DNA of 64,000 nucleotides from Chelonoidis abingdonii (taxonomy: Eukaryota; Chordata; Testudines; Testudinidae), in assembly GCF_003597395.2 (NCBI RefSeq), contig NC_133770.1, positions 91,650,731-91,714,730 of the forward strand. The letters run 5' to 3'. The position numbers and the translations under genes were made by a program. Below are positions 48,366-60,062 of the stretch, piece after piece. A model generated the notes under the pieces. It made no database searches, was not told the DNA's origin, and saw nothing but the letters and a program-made list of their open reading frames with translations. How positions within the stretch are numbered: the first letter of the stretch is position 1; each line of letters opens with the position of its first letter.

Positions 48366-48516
48366 TGTTGATGACAAAACCCCCTATCTGGCATTGGGAG
48401 CAGTAAAGAACATTTCACTTAATATCTCCATCTCTAACATTGGGGATGATGCCTATGATACCAACGTGTTCTTCAACTTTTCCAGGGAACTCTTCTTTAT
48501 CAAAATGTGGCAAAAG
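48366..48516 (+). CDS. ITGA9: ITGA9 internal exon (calf-1)
   Basis: The exon is 151 nt after a ttacag acceptor and before a gtaagg donor. Its first base completes the serine split from the previous exon. Fifty full codons follow, starting VDDKTPYLALGAVKNISLNI and ending RELFFIKMWQK, and leave phase 0. This is the calf-1 beta-sandwich of the extracellular leg. Three N-glycosylation sequons are visible: N-I-S at exon residues 15-17 and 19-21, and N-F-S at 37-39. The frame happens to stay open for about 28 codons beyond the donor, to a stop near 48601. A naive ORF call therefore overruns the exon. The next ITGA9 exon was not found in the remaining 15.5 kb and presumably lies beyond the window. 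Confidence 0.93.
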
Positions 48517-51401
48517 GTAAGGACAATCTCCCTGAGGCTTTGTAATATTACTGCTAACATACCTAATGGATCTGGGGACAAATTGAGACCCACTGTTAAA
48601 TAGCCACATCTCCAAGGAACTCCATGAGGTTGTACCACTTATCTTAGGTCTTTACTTAAGCTATTTGATTCGTTTGTTTAATCGGTGGTGTTGATGGATT
48701 TTGTATTTATACACGTCATTTTGGACTGATGTGTTGCTGGTGCTGAGATGGCTATGGGAATGAAAAAGAAAGATGGTTATTTGGAAAGAGGTTGGTTGCT
48801 TTAGAATTCACAGTAGAATGTATGGACTGAAAAACAAAGAGTTCGAGCTTTGATTTCTCCATGTTTAGATTTACGCCTTTTTCTCATGGGCATAATCTGA
48901 TATAGGAACTAAGTTCTTTAAAAATAATAATTTAAATAATCTTTTAAAATAGAGGTGTGCCAGAGATGGTTCCAAATGGCAGAAACACGTATTAAAGAAA
49001 TTGTGAAGAGCAGACACTGTAAAATATAAGGGGAATTTTTATCATTTACTTTTATCTCAAATGGCTTTCCCAATTGTTCCCTCTTTGCTGAAACTCTGCT
49101 ATTGCTTGTTGGTCACATCACGCTGAGCTAACAAAGAGAAGTTAAAAGCTACAGCACAGGTGGGGCAAAAAGATATGGGTGAAATCCTGGCCCCACTGAA
49201 GTCATGGGGCCAGGATTTCTCCCATATATTTTAAAGACGGATAGTTTTTGGTTATAAGGAAAACTCTTCCACTCTAGGGTGGGGAGGTGGAGAAACACTT
49301 CTAATGGACAGTAATTATCTTAGTCTTCAGTTTTGAGCATTATATCCCATTTTCAGGTACTTTTACAAACTTCAGAGCAATAGTTCTGTATTGCGCCACG
49401 TCAGATAATGTACATTACATGTATGCTGTAGCTCTTTGACTAAACACACAGAAATGACAGTTGGCAGTACACACTATGATGTTAATGGGAGTTTTACATG
49501 TAGATTTCTAGGGATTGTCCTGGCTGCCATTAGAGTGTTTCCATTGACTTCACTGGGAACAGGACTAGGACTCAGTATATGGGCTTTGAACAGTTATATA
49601 GTTTCATTTTTGTAGCTAGGGTTGAATGTCTTCTACACATCAAATAATTAGACCACTAGAGGCACCTCATTTGTTCCTTTTGGCAAGTACTGTCTGTGAA
49701 CAAGCTAAAGACGATACTCTGTTGCCATCGATGCTTTAGCTTGCTCCTGTGTCTAACACAGTCCGGAGGTAGATGTGAGGAAGCAAATGAGAGATTGCTT
49801 TAAGGTTTAGCTCATTCTTTAGTGAATCTTTCTAATATAAATTAGCAATTGTTAAGAAAATGTGCCCCACAGATCAAGTGAGTGTATAGTTTTACATTTT
49901 CAAAATCCCTTTGCTATACTGCTTGCAGTGTAACCTCTGCTCTTTTTTGAGGCTCCTGCAGTTTGTATTCTCTCTCTCAACAACTAACTACTTTGTGGAG
50001 TCTCATTTAAAAATGATAGAGTGACAGGAGTGCTGTTGTGCAGTTTTACTCTACAGCAGTCTCTTTCACTCAGCTCTCTCATTAGGATAAAATACTCTGC
50101 CTTTGGCCTCATAGTTTATCCAGATGGGAACTAGATTATAGCTGTACAGAAATTGCATCAGTACCAGTGTTACTTACTCACTTACCTCTGTGGATATAAT
50201 TTGTCTGAAATATTCTTAATCACAAATTCCATGGTCCACTCCCATCTTCTGACATCTATACTCAGTACACATTGTAATACTTTTTAAAGAATACATATTT
50301 TTTTCCTGATTGAAAATTGCCCAGGCAAAAATCCAGACATAAAATACCAAATAAAAATGATAACTCACAAGAATCCCCCTAGTGGAGCCGTTTTTGAGTG
50401 AGAGAGTCTATTGCACAGAAAATTTAGCAACAACTGCGGTTTGATGAATATCACCCAAATGGAGAGGGACCAACTACATGATATTCTTTCTCAGCAGAGG
50501 GGAATTTTAGGATAAAAAAAACCATGGCATCGCATGATGGGCTTTAATAATCTGCCTCTGATATTCTTCTTGATGTACTGTTAAGTGTCTCTCCAGTGTG
50601 TTTTCAATGTGTCTCCAGAGTAATACCTTATAGATTTAAATACAATGAACTTACATATGGTGGTTATAACTACAAGTGAGAGGACAATAGTTTGAGACTT
50701 TAAAAAAGCCATCTTCTTAGACAAAACAAAATTGGTGTATAAGGGACATTGAGACAGAATGCCTAAGATTATGGCTTAAGGAAAATGTTGGCCTAACACT
50801 GTAATTATTAAAGTAACATTTACTTAAACAAATGTGTTATTGGTGCTGCCTTTTTTTCTTGTGGAAGAAAAAACCATGTGCATGAACCATGATAGTGACA
50901 TTTCTTGGCAGAGCTACTGTTGCTTCTTATGGTGTGAAAAAGGGTACACTGACTGATACTGAAAAGACCTTATTTATTCCCCTGTCTGTTTTTTCCTTTT
51001 TGCTCTACAGCAGTTGTCCTCCGTGCCATGGATGAAAGCCCAAGTTTTCTTTCCATAGCTTCTGACAGTCAGCCCTTTTAATTGGGAGACACATTAGGCA
51101 GAAGCTACTATAAGGGGTTGGCTTTTCAAGCCTGTACACTTACTTATTATTTTACTGCATCTCGAACCCGTTGGTTCTCACCATTGCTAAACAGACTCAA
51201 CACTGATTGTCAGCATTGCTGATCACTTGACACACACTTTTTCTTAAAATATGGAAAATGTTCAAACATAGACTGTAGTCACAGTATGCAAAACAAATAA
51301 AATAAAAATATAAAGTTGCATAGATAATATATAAGTGCTAATAACAGATATTATACACACACACACACTCTCTTTAAAATTCGTCTCTATATCACTTCCT
51401 G
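48517..51401 (+). other. ITGA9 intron after the calf-1 exon
   Basis: Unique-looking AT-rich intron. It contains a 15-bp-arm palindrome at 49181-49219 of an old repeat type and a short (AC)n at 51355-51368. No further exon was recognised. Confidence 0.5.
49181..49219. repeat. Perfect 15-bp-arm palindrome (old amniote repeat)
   Basis: The arms gaaatcctggcccca and tggggccaggatttc flank a 9-nt loop, ctgaagtca. The loop and arms resemble the recurring ccattgacttcagtgg words elsewhere in the window. Confidence 0.85.
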
Positions 51402-52620
51402 TTAAGGTTGTCTGATCCTTCTCATGATAAAACCCTAGTTTCAGTTGCTTATAGCTTTGCTGAATTTTAACCATTTGGGCTGAAATTTTTCATTCTAGTT
51501 ATCTGTCTCAAACTGAATATTGTAGGAAAATTTCAGCCAAAAGGATTCAGCCATCTAATCTGGGACCTGGGCTTACCACCTCTAGGCTGAGTTACATTGG
51601 CAGGACATTGCCCATGTAAACCTGTTCTGAGGATAATTAGGACATCAGTCTCCAGGGCTGTCAAACGATTAAAATGAAACTTTGCAATTCTGAAATTTTA
51701 AACTGGAAGGTTCAATTAAGGTGTTTTTGGTTGGTTGGTTTTTTATTTATTTTTGTCTGTTTAGAAGTTTGACATAAAATGCAGGTTTCAGAGGAACACC
51801 ACCCCCTCCACCAGCCCAGCTGCCTCTGGTGAAATGCATCCCCAGGACGTGGGGTGCAGTGTGTTCCAGCGCCCCCTGGGGATCCCTTATCTCCACTCCA
51901 TGGCAGCCCAGGAGGCAGGGATAAGGGACCCCTGGAAGGGAGGGGAGGACTCCCACTCACTGCCATCACAGTGCCTGGGTACCTCTGCGCACACAGCCCC
52001 AGGGAGGGCAGGGGAGCCCAGGAGCAAGGGACAGAGAGTAGAGCAGGAAGAAGCAGCTGCCCTGTAGGGAAGGGGAACAGCAGAGCTCCCCGCTCAGCAT
52101 GGCCAAAGGATGGATGATCCCCAACATGCTGGCAACTGGGAGCTGCCCTCAAACCTGTCAGGTTTGCTCCCTGCTCTGTGCAAGCTCTACACAGCAGCGA
52201 GGGGCCGGAGCATGAAGGGGAAGTGCGTTTGGCTAGGCATTAACAGTGCTTCCAGTCACTGTGCTGGCTGCCTGCAGAACAGCTCCTGTATCAGAAGCTC
52301 TGGGATACATCCACAGGACTTCCGGGACCCAAGTCAAGTTGGAGCCATGTGCACACAGGAAAACAGTAGGGCTAGACCCCTTCAGCTCTGCAGCATCCTG
52401 AGATCCTAGGTCTGAGTCCTAGGTTAGCACAATTGGTATGTGGAGGCAAGGGGCATTAGAGTTGAGCTTAGGCTCAAGCCCAGGCTTACATTACTGTGCA
52501 GACATACACTATGAGGCAGACAGCTGGCATGTAAGATTTCAGTCCAAACAATTAAAGTTTGGCTAAGTTATAAGCAACTGAAAACTGGGTCTTATAATGA
52601 GAAAAGGCAGGCAACCTTAA
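51402..52620. mobile_element. DNA element with about 90-bp TIRs and TTAA edges
   Basis: The left arm (about 51402-51490) and right arm (about 52530-52620) are inverted copies that share ttaaggttg, tcagttgcttata and ctgaaat words with moderate divergence. Both outermost bases read TTAA. Between them is about 1 kb, GC-rich from 51790 to 52400, with no transposase. The TTAA edges would fit a piggyBac-type target, but the ends lack the usual CCC start, so the superfamily is uncertain. Confidence 0.7.
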
Positions 52621-52974
52621 TAATAGTTGGAGCTTCCAGTCCCACCTATACTGAAATTTCAGAGGCAAGCAATCATTTAGCGATAGCCCATTCAAAAACA
52701 GGAAGTTATCACTCGTGATAATACCTAATGTATGTATAGCATCTTTTATCTAGGATCTCATGGTTACACATAAGGATATTATTATTTATACAGTCCCACA
52801 AGGATGCATAGCATGGCTCTTCATAAATAACTTTCCTGCCTCCAGGTGTTCACTCTCTAAGGACTAGATTGAAGTCTTTGCTCCTAAATCCTGAGTAAGG
52901 TGTGAAGGACAGCTGTAATCACCTGGAGAAACCTGTGCAATGGAATAGTGACTCACGCTTATTATTCATTTTCA

Positions 52975-53270
52975 TTACGGTGGCACCTGGAGGCCCCACC
53001 GGAGATCCAGGCCTGCCTTGTGCAGAGCAGTGCACATGCACAATAAGAGACAGCTCCCGTCTGGAAGAATTACAGTCTAAATGGACATCGCATAGGGTGG
53101 GTGAAAGGAAGCATGATTATCCCCATTTTATAGATGGAGAAGTGAGGCACAGAGATTAAGTGACTTGCTCAAGGTCACACATAATATCTATAGCAGTACC
53201 ATGGGAATTTAACTCAAATCTCCTGAGTCCTACTCCAGTGCCTTGACCACAAGACTAGATACTCCCTCTC
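52975..53270 (+). repeat. MIR-like SINE, nearly full length
   Basis: Order of motifs: ggtggcacctggaggcccca, ccggagatccaggcctgcc, acaataagagacagctcccg, attacagtctaaatgga, ccccattttatagatggaga, agtgaggcacagagattaag, tgacttgctcaaggtcacac and the end-words tactccagtgccttgaccac. This is the most complete copy of the family in the window. Confidence 0.85.
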
Positions 53271-53409
53271 CCCCGGATCTATTTAATCCATCTTTCTCCT
53301 CTTCTCTTTCCTACAGCCCCCCCCCCCTTCTCCTACAGAGAAGTAATTTGCTGCAGCCCTTTATTAGCTACAGCTGATTTTCCTACTTTACATCAGCTAT
53401 ATTATGCAC

Positions 53410-53600
53410 TTCCATAACGCCTTTCCTCCAAGTGTGTGGAAGCACATTAACTCATTACACCTCACACCACCCCTCTGTGAAAGTTATTTTGCAGATGGGA
53501 GAACTGAGGCCCAGAGGGGTTAAAGAGCTTGTTCAAAGCTACCCTAATGTATATGCGGTAGAACAAGGAATAGAACTCAGGAATCCTGGCTCTCTGATAC
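53410..53600 (+). repeat. MIR-like SINE
   Basis: Contains ttttgcagatgggagaactg, aggcccagaggggttaaaga and gaatagaactcaggaatcct in order. A second sense copy just downstream of the one at 52975. Confidence 0.75.
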
Positions 53601-54198
53601 ATGAGACCAGACAGCTTTACAGCTGTGTATGGGTGTGAGAGAGCATGTTTTCACATTGAGCCCAAACATTTCTGGTGTGAACACTGAAATTCTCTCTCTA
53701 TCAACATTAGTGGCAGTAAATTTGATTGCTCACAGGTGTATGGAATGAGAACACAAAAAGGGGGCAGAGATTGGTAAATCAAATATTGGTGGAAATGTTC
53801 TCGTGTTAATTTCCTAGGTTTACTCTGGTCTGTTTCATGGCTGCTATTTACACTATGCAGGCAGCACTTAAACTGACAGGAATCAGGTCAATTCCACCCT
53901 GCTGCTGTTTGGGAAAAACTCTGAGCAGCAAAAGCAAGAAATGAGAGTTATTCTTGAGGGAGGAAGGCATAAGAAGGGGAGACTGGGATAAAGGAAAGTG
54001 GGGGAGTAATCTGGAGCGAGGGAAAGAGAGAAATCCTTTTCCTTAGCATTAACCAGAGAACAGTTCTGGGGGCTTCAGATTTATCATACACTTATTAGCC
54101 AGAAGCTGAAGTGAAAGTAGAGTATCTGTTGCTTAAAGACACAACTGTTGGTTATCAAATGCAAATCTCCAGTTTGTTATCAAACTTTAAACCACCAG

Positions 54199-54320
54199 TA
54201 GGGTGACCAGATGTCCCGATATTATAGGGACAGTCCCAATATTTGGGGTTTTCTTATATAGGTGCCTATTACTCCCCACTCCCTGTCCCGATTTTTCACA
54301 CTTGCTGTCTGGTCACCCTA
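54199..54320. mobile_element. 122-bp hAT MITE with perfect target duplication
   Basis: The ends tagggtgaccag and ctggtcaccct(a) are perfect inverted repeats, flanked by identical 8-bp accaccag (54191-54198 and 54321-54328). The interior has atgtcccgatattataggga, gtcccaatatttgggg and a second cccgatttttcaca word. I recognise it as an abundant turtle repeat. Confidence 0.92.
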
Positions 54321-54328
54321 ACCACCAG

Positions 54329-54540
54329 GCACAAGCACCGACTTTCACTTTTTCTGGGTGGATGCTCCACCCCCACTCTGCCACCTATCCTATCGCACCC
54401 CGCCCTTGTTCTGCCTCTTCTTTCCCCCACTCCACCCCTCCCCCCAGCGCCTCCCGCCTGCCAAACAGCTGATCAGTGGGTGGCTGGAGAGTGCTGAGCA
54501 CCCATTATTTTTTTTCCATGGGTGTGCCACCAGGTTTAAT
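54329..54540. repeat. C-rich interspersed repeat fragment
   Basis: Contains gcaccgactttcacttttt, a C/T-rich middle, and gccaaacagctgatcagtgg. The last word recalls the hairpin loops of the element at 38769. Family and ends unknown. Confidence 0.4.
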
Positions 54541-54639
54541 TCTGCAAATTCTTTTCTTTTAAACCACCACTTCTCATTTACATCTTATTTTTAGTTAACT
54601 TTGTCCCTACCAGCAGGTATATGGGATCTTGGGGAGCAA

Positions 54640-56880
54640 TTACCACACAGGTGGGGTGCCAATTAATTTCTTTATTAAAGGAAAAAGGAAAGTGGTGAAG
54701 AAATTAACACATAGAATAGTGAGAAGGGATGGGGTCGTATAGGGTTACAATAGACAATGAGGGGGTTTCTATATTGAACAGATGTAGGAGTAAGAGTGGG
54801 CTCAGTAACGTGGGGATCAGCACGAAAGGGGAGACCAGTACAGTTATAAGGCAATCTCAAACTTATAGAACACATCTGATACAGTGTGCAAGAGTGCAAA
54901 ACGTACAAAGAAGATAAAGCAAAATAAAATGCTAAGCTCTAATTCTAAGATTAGAACGCTTAATAGAAAGTATTAAGTGTTAGGGGCCTTAATATACAAT
55001 GTAACAACATATGGTATTTAATGAAATACAGAAGTATATACAGAAATATGGGAGATAAGTGAAATGTAGCAATGTGAAATTACTGGGACTTTAATTGTGA
55101 GGCTGTTGGTAGCACACGGTCGTAGTACCTAAAAGCTGTTAAGGAACGGGGGGGGGGGGTGATGAAAATGATTAGTGGCGATGAGAGGAGAGTGCGGCTG
55201 AAGCAGCGGAGACACTATTGAAGCCCTGCAAGAAGGACACACTGGCTAAGAGAGGTTTTAAAGCACAGAGAGGGTGGGAATGAGAGCAGGGGAAAAACAT
55301 GACAAACTTATCAGGGAAGAAACAGCAAGGGTTGGGAAGTTGGTGCAGTCAATGGAGTTGTAACAGAGAGACAACGGAGCACAACAAAGGGGTGAACGAT
55401 GGGGCGGAAAAACAGACAAGGTGTACCAGAGGGAGAAGCAGCAAAACCTTTCTATCTTAACCAAACAACTAGCAAAATACAAAATCACAATTCGAATGCA
55501 GAAAACATTAACAAACAACCTATACGGAAGCAACAGAACAGAACATAGACGAGGCAGGTGAAACTATAAAAGCTTTACAATCTATAGGGAGCAATCAAAG
55601 AACAAGGCAGTGAATTTACACACTATAATCAATACAAACTATAATTTACTAAACTAAAAACAAAACCTATGTGGCACTCTACGATGCATGGGAGTTACTA
55701 GAGGTGAGTGGGTATGTGCCGCAGGTGGTGGCTGCAGCAGTGATACAGCTGCAAGAGAGAGCCGAGGCAAAGCCACAGGAGCAGAGTTTAGCACAGCAAA
55801 ACTGTTTTAGCAGCAAGTGCCAGCGAGTTAGGAGAGTTTTAAGACACAGACACAAGGTTAGCTTGAGTCTTGTGCTGGGAGAGACAGTGCCAGCAAGCTA
55901 AAACAAGAAAGGAATAAAGACTGAGAGTTCACAGAGAGATTCTACTACTAGCCCAGGAGACACAGAGTAAAAGCAGCAAGAAACATCAGAAGGCGTAGTA
56001 GGCCTCAATAAATCAGGGAGACTCTCAGGCAGCATTCATTTCGTGGGTTTTTTTTCAAAAAACGGGTACGCTCAAAAAAAAACGAGAGCGGAGAAAGACC
56101 CAGAAACTCCTGGCGATCAGACCAGTCAGCAATGCAGGAACCTTTCTGATCTTAGTTTAAAAATGTTCTGTTTTAAGGCAAACTCAGAAGCAGTTTCCCA
56201 CCAGTTACTTTTGATTGGCTCTTCTTGATACAGGAGAGAAGAGGAGGCAGGAGACAACTGTAGGTAGTCAAGAGGACATCTGGGCAGAGTCCTAGTGCAG
56301 TAGGTGACTCAAAAGCAAATGAGGCCTATAGACTATGCAAGCACTATTAAAAAAAATAGGTCTCTGCAAGCATTGACAGTGCCTACGCCTACACGACCCA
56401 GTTTAACAAAGGTGATAACAGGAACTAGAAACACTTTGACAACAGGCAGTGGTCCCACTTAGCACAGTCTTGAGGCGCCTGTACAACTAAGGGCCCTCCC
56501 TTGAGAAGGGAGTGCCTGGTAAACATACTTTAAGGCCGCCCTTGACAAGGGCAAGTGGCCCTGGTAAACAACTTAACAGCCAGGGAAGGGGCGGCCACAG
56601 GAGGAGAACAAAATGGAGTATGGGGACAGCTGTAAGAAAACAAAATGGAATAGGGGATAGCTGTAACAGACAAACTTCACCCAAAATATATACAAATAGT
56701 AGATCGCTGCCATTAGAAAAGCTCTCTGTAGTCCCGATTCTCCGTATCCTCTTAAAAGCGATTTAATAAATGCCCAGTGTAAAGATTTGTTACTTTTTAT
56801 ATCTGAGTTTAATCTGAAATTTAAACTCCACTTAACTGGGGTTTAAGTAGGGCATAGGCTATCTCTGGCCCCCTACACAG
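54640..56880. repeat. Unclassified 2.2-kb purine-rich block, possibly LTR-related
   Basis: The + strand is markedly A/G-rich from about 54660 to 56100, unlike the intron around it. Near the left edge the minus strand reads ctttaataaag, a polyadenylation-signal-like word. Near the right edge two tandem pairs occur (56488-56575 and about 56607-56669). The minus strand would start tgtagggggccagag at 56880. These hint at a minus-strand LTR, but I found no target duplication and no genes, so the call is tentative. Confidence 0.35.
56488..56575. repeat. Two tandem diverged hairpin units
   Basis: Unit 1 (56488-56530) holds ctcccttgagaagggag and unit 2 (56531-56575) holds gcccttgacaagggc. Both units start taaggg/taaggc and continue into ctggtaaaca, so they are one duplicated hairpin motif. 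Confidence 0.8.
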
Positions 56881-58099
56881 AGGTGAATTTCACCTATATA
56901 TATTTTTTCCCATTACTTTTAGAAAAATGTTTTCCTCCTGTTGGCCAGTGCTGACATGTAACATTGAATCCAGTGCATATCTACGGAAGAGAGTAGTTCT
57001 CAGTGTACTGTAAGCTCGTTGCACTGGATCACAGTTGTCTTTACATAGTCAGTCCTCCAGGGGACAGATTATTCTGCCATGTCTTTGTGGGGAGCAATTT
57101 ACTCCCGTTTCTAATTCTTCTTCTTGCATTGATTAAACAATGTTTTTCTAGGTCTCTTCTCCCAATATCCCATTCATTAAGTGCTTTGTAAACAGTCTAA
57201 GTTCAGTATGGGAGGCTTAGATAGCTTTAAGGTTATACATTTCATGGGTCTTCAAATGTAATAATAGGCCTGTAAAGACACAAAAATGGTTAAAGTGAAA
57301 GGAAGAGGATGAACTAAGATCATTACAGCTTTTTCTATTGTGAGCAAATATACATTTATTTTGCAAAATGCTTAAGTAATATCTCCCCCACCCCTCAATT
57401 TTAATTCCTGGTTCTACTCTTAGCTGGCACTGCTTTTAACACTGACGTTTAGCAATAATATAATAGCATTCAGAGTGACAAACCTTTTGGAACAAAACAT
57501 GTCCCCTGTCTCTTTTAGGAGTGCAGTTTAAATACCAAATTAAACCCAGCTTAATGACCTTTCTAGAGGCCATTAAGAAACAGTCAGCTTTCAATGGCTT
57601 ATTCTTTATAGCACCAGGCAGTTGGTTCTTCGCTTGTTTTACTTGTAATTTGAATCTAGAAGTTTATCAGCCTTTGCTCCAAAAGGTCAGTTCCGCTCTC
57701 TTAGGAGTTTCTTTTGCTCACTTTTAAGACAGGCAGCTCAAGATGGTGCCAGGAGATAAATGGCATCCTGAACCGAAATTCCAATAGAATTGTAACCCTA
57801 TATTTGTTTAAGTGGTGCTTGCCCTTTGGCACATTGTAAATCACTGCTCTATGGCAGGAACTGATGGTAATTGTTTGCTTTCATCTACTTGCTCAGATAT
57901 CTCCTGTGGTGTTAATAGGATCTATAAATAAAACTGATTCCCCCTCCTTTAATTTTTTTTATTAACATAGGGCATGCTCCCACAGTCCTTTTGCAAGCAA
58001 ATCTCCGAAGTCAATGAGTGATTTGCCTGCATAAGGGCTGAAGAACCAGGGTACCCCATGCAAAGATGTTCTGAATATTGCAAAGAGCTTTCAGAAATA

Positions 58100-58170
58100 C
58101 ATAGATTCATGGAGTTTAAGGTGAGAAGGAAGAATCAAATCATCTGGTCTGTCTTCTTTTATATCACTAG
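58100..58170 (-). repeat. CR1 3' tail fragment, antisense
   Basis: The words catagattcatggagtttaa and ggtgagaaggaagaatcaaa resemble the complement of the CR1 tail (compare 62975 and 27798). Confidence 0.55.
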
Positions 58171-58208
58171 CCCTTAACATTCACCTAGTTACCTATATTG
58201 AGTGCAAT

Positions 58209-58291
58209 ATAACATTAGCCCCTGCTTTTTCCACTTGCACCCCAAAAGTGAACTTTGAGGTGCAAGTGGAAAAAGCAGGGGCTAATGTTAT
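58209..58291. repeat. Long perfect hairpin, 33-bp arms
   Basis: The left arm 58209-58241 (containing attagcccctgctttttcca) is the exact reverse complement of the right arm 58259-58291. After one mismatch, four more pairs extend the stem into the 17-nt spacer. There is no sign of transposon ends outside the arms. Confidence 0.95.
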
Positions 58292-60062
58292 TCAGAATGC
58301 TGTAAATGATTTGCTTTCCTTTTGTTTTATTCCGGTGCACCAGGGCATTGATGAGGCTGTCTTGAACTTCCTGACTAGTGCCAGAGTGAGAGAAACTTCA
58401 CTCTGCTTGGCCCCAGAATGTTTCTTTCTTTCTCCCTCCTCTGTTCTGTGTTACTCAGACTCTTCTCTATTCCTTTGAGAGTAAAATGAAATGCTCTCAA
58501 AGGTGCCTTCGTTTTTCTTGGAAATAAGTAATGCACAACTCTTTTCTTTCCTTCCCCATCCCTCTGCAGTAACCTTTCACTTTCTAAAGGGGTTCAAACA
58601 GGATCCAGGTAAATTCATGTTGTCAGAGCTTAGTATGCTTGTCTTGGACATAATGGAGGTTTCTGACAGGCTGACAATGCTGCATAAGGCTGGTAATGTT
58701 CTTTCAGTACAGAAAAGAGCAAGAGCGCGAGAAAACACTTTTTGTGACATTTCTTAATGCATGGAGAAGTGAAGCATACAGATGAAAGTTTCAAAACATA
58801 ATTCCATTCAAATAGGGTGTTAGGTTTATTTTTTTCCAGTGCTTGATTCTGAATTGATAGTTGTGAGTAAGCAGCATTCTCTCAGTAAAGTCAACAGACC
58901 CATAACAACCAAACTGTGTGAAGTTTTAAACCAGGCTGATTACTGGTCCACAGAAGTTTTGCAGAGCAACTTTACTGTGGGAGGAGTGCAGGAAACCTGT
59001 GTGTGAATTTGACTACAACCATCTGCAGAATAGTAATTGGATAATTTCCACTTAGTAGTGGGAAAAGAGAGCCTGTGCTACAAAGTTCTTCCATAAAACA
59101 GGGCAGCACCTCTTAAATATAAAGCCTTACAAGTGAACTGCTAAGCTTTTATTTTAAAAAAATCAAACCTGTTTCAAGATACCAATTCAATAAGTAATGG
59201 ATTATATATTTAGACTTCAACATTGCTATTAGTTTATGCAGTTTTCATTACATACTGTACTGTCTCCCTGCACTGTTTTAGGGATTGACTATGTCCTCAA
59301 TTGTTGCTGTGCAAAACCTGTTAATGTGTCTTGAGTTCAGGATTCTGTAGATGAAGGAGCTGAAGTAAATGAATGTGGCTCTAAAAGGCATTTCCTGGAG
59401 ATTAATAACTGACTTGGAGGGATTTGGCTCTGGGTTGACTTAAAATTAATTAATCCCCAGGAAATGCTCTGTGCCAAAGTCATTATTGCTATTATAAGCT
59501 AAATATTATTTTTTACACTTTAAAAATTACCTTTGGGGGCTTTTTTTCTGGCTGTTTTCTATCACTTTTTCTGAATCCAGTTAATCTTTTAAAAGGTTTT
59601 TCAGTTACAGGGTTTTCTATTAGATTATTTTGCAGTACATGTAAGAACTGGTACCAACTATATTTGCTTATGGTATTTTATCTTCCTTATAAAATTAAGC
59701 AGTGGTGAATTGTGGTGTTTAAATAACATTTGAATACCATATTGTTAGTGTTCATGAATCACTCTTGTGTATACGTTTGGTTAGCTTACAGTATGAAAAC
59801 ACAGTGGAAAATTAACATTTTTTTGTTATTCCTTTATGAAATTAATACTGATTCTTGCATTTTATTTGTCATTTTGAATTTTTTTCTGCTTTTAATTTTT
59901 AAAAACAACTTTTGTGGGGACTCCTTGGTTCTCTGGTCCAGGAGCCTTAGTCTTTCAGGTAAGAGGGGCCCAGGAACCAAGGCTTCCCATTCCACCAGGT
60001 CCCAGCCCAGGGTCCTGTGTGAGCTGACCTCTGAATAGGGGCACTCCGAGCAGGAAGTCTAA

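Larger units (their letters stand above)
56881..60062 (+). other. ITGA9 intron
   Basis: Unique-looking apart from the hairpin at 58209 and a short antisense CR1 fragment near 58100. Short frames at 57521 and 58491 show no recognisable domain. Confidence 0.5.

Noticed and set aside
48517..48603. Extension of the calf-1 exon to the stop at 48601
   Set aside because: A canonical gtaagg donor at 48517 follows the conserved MWQK codons, and the extra residues do not resemble integrin alpha-9.
51712..52152. 146-codon minus-strand open frame
   Set aside because: It sits in the GC-rich core of the long-TIR element at 51402-52620 and has no recognisable domain or splice context.
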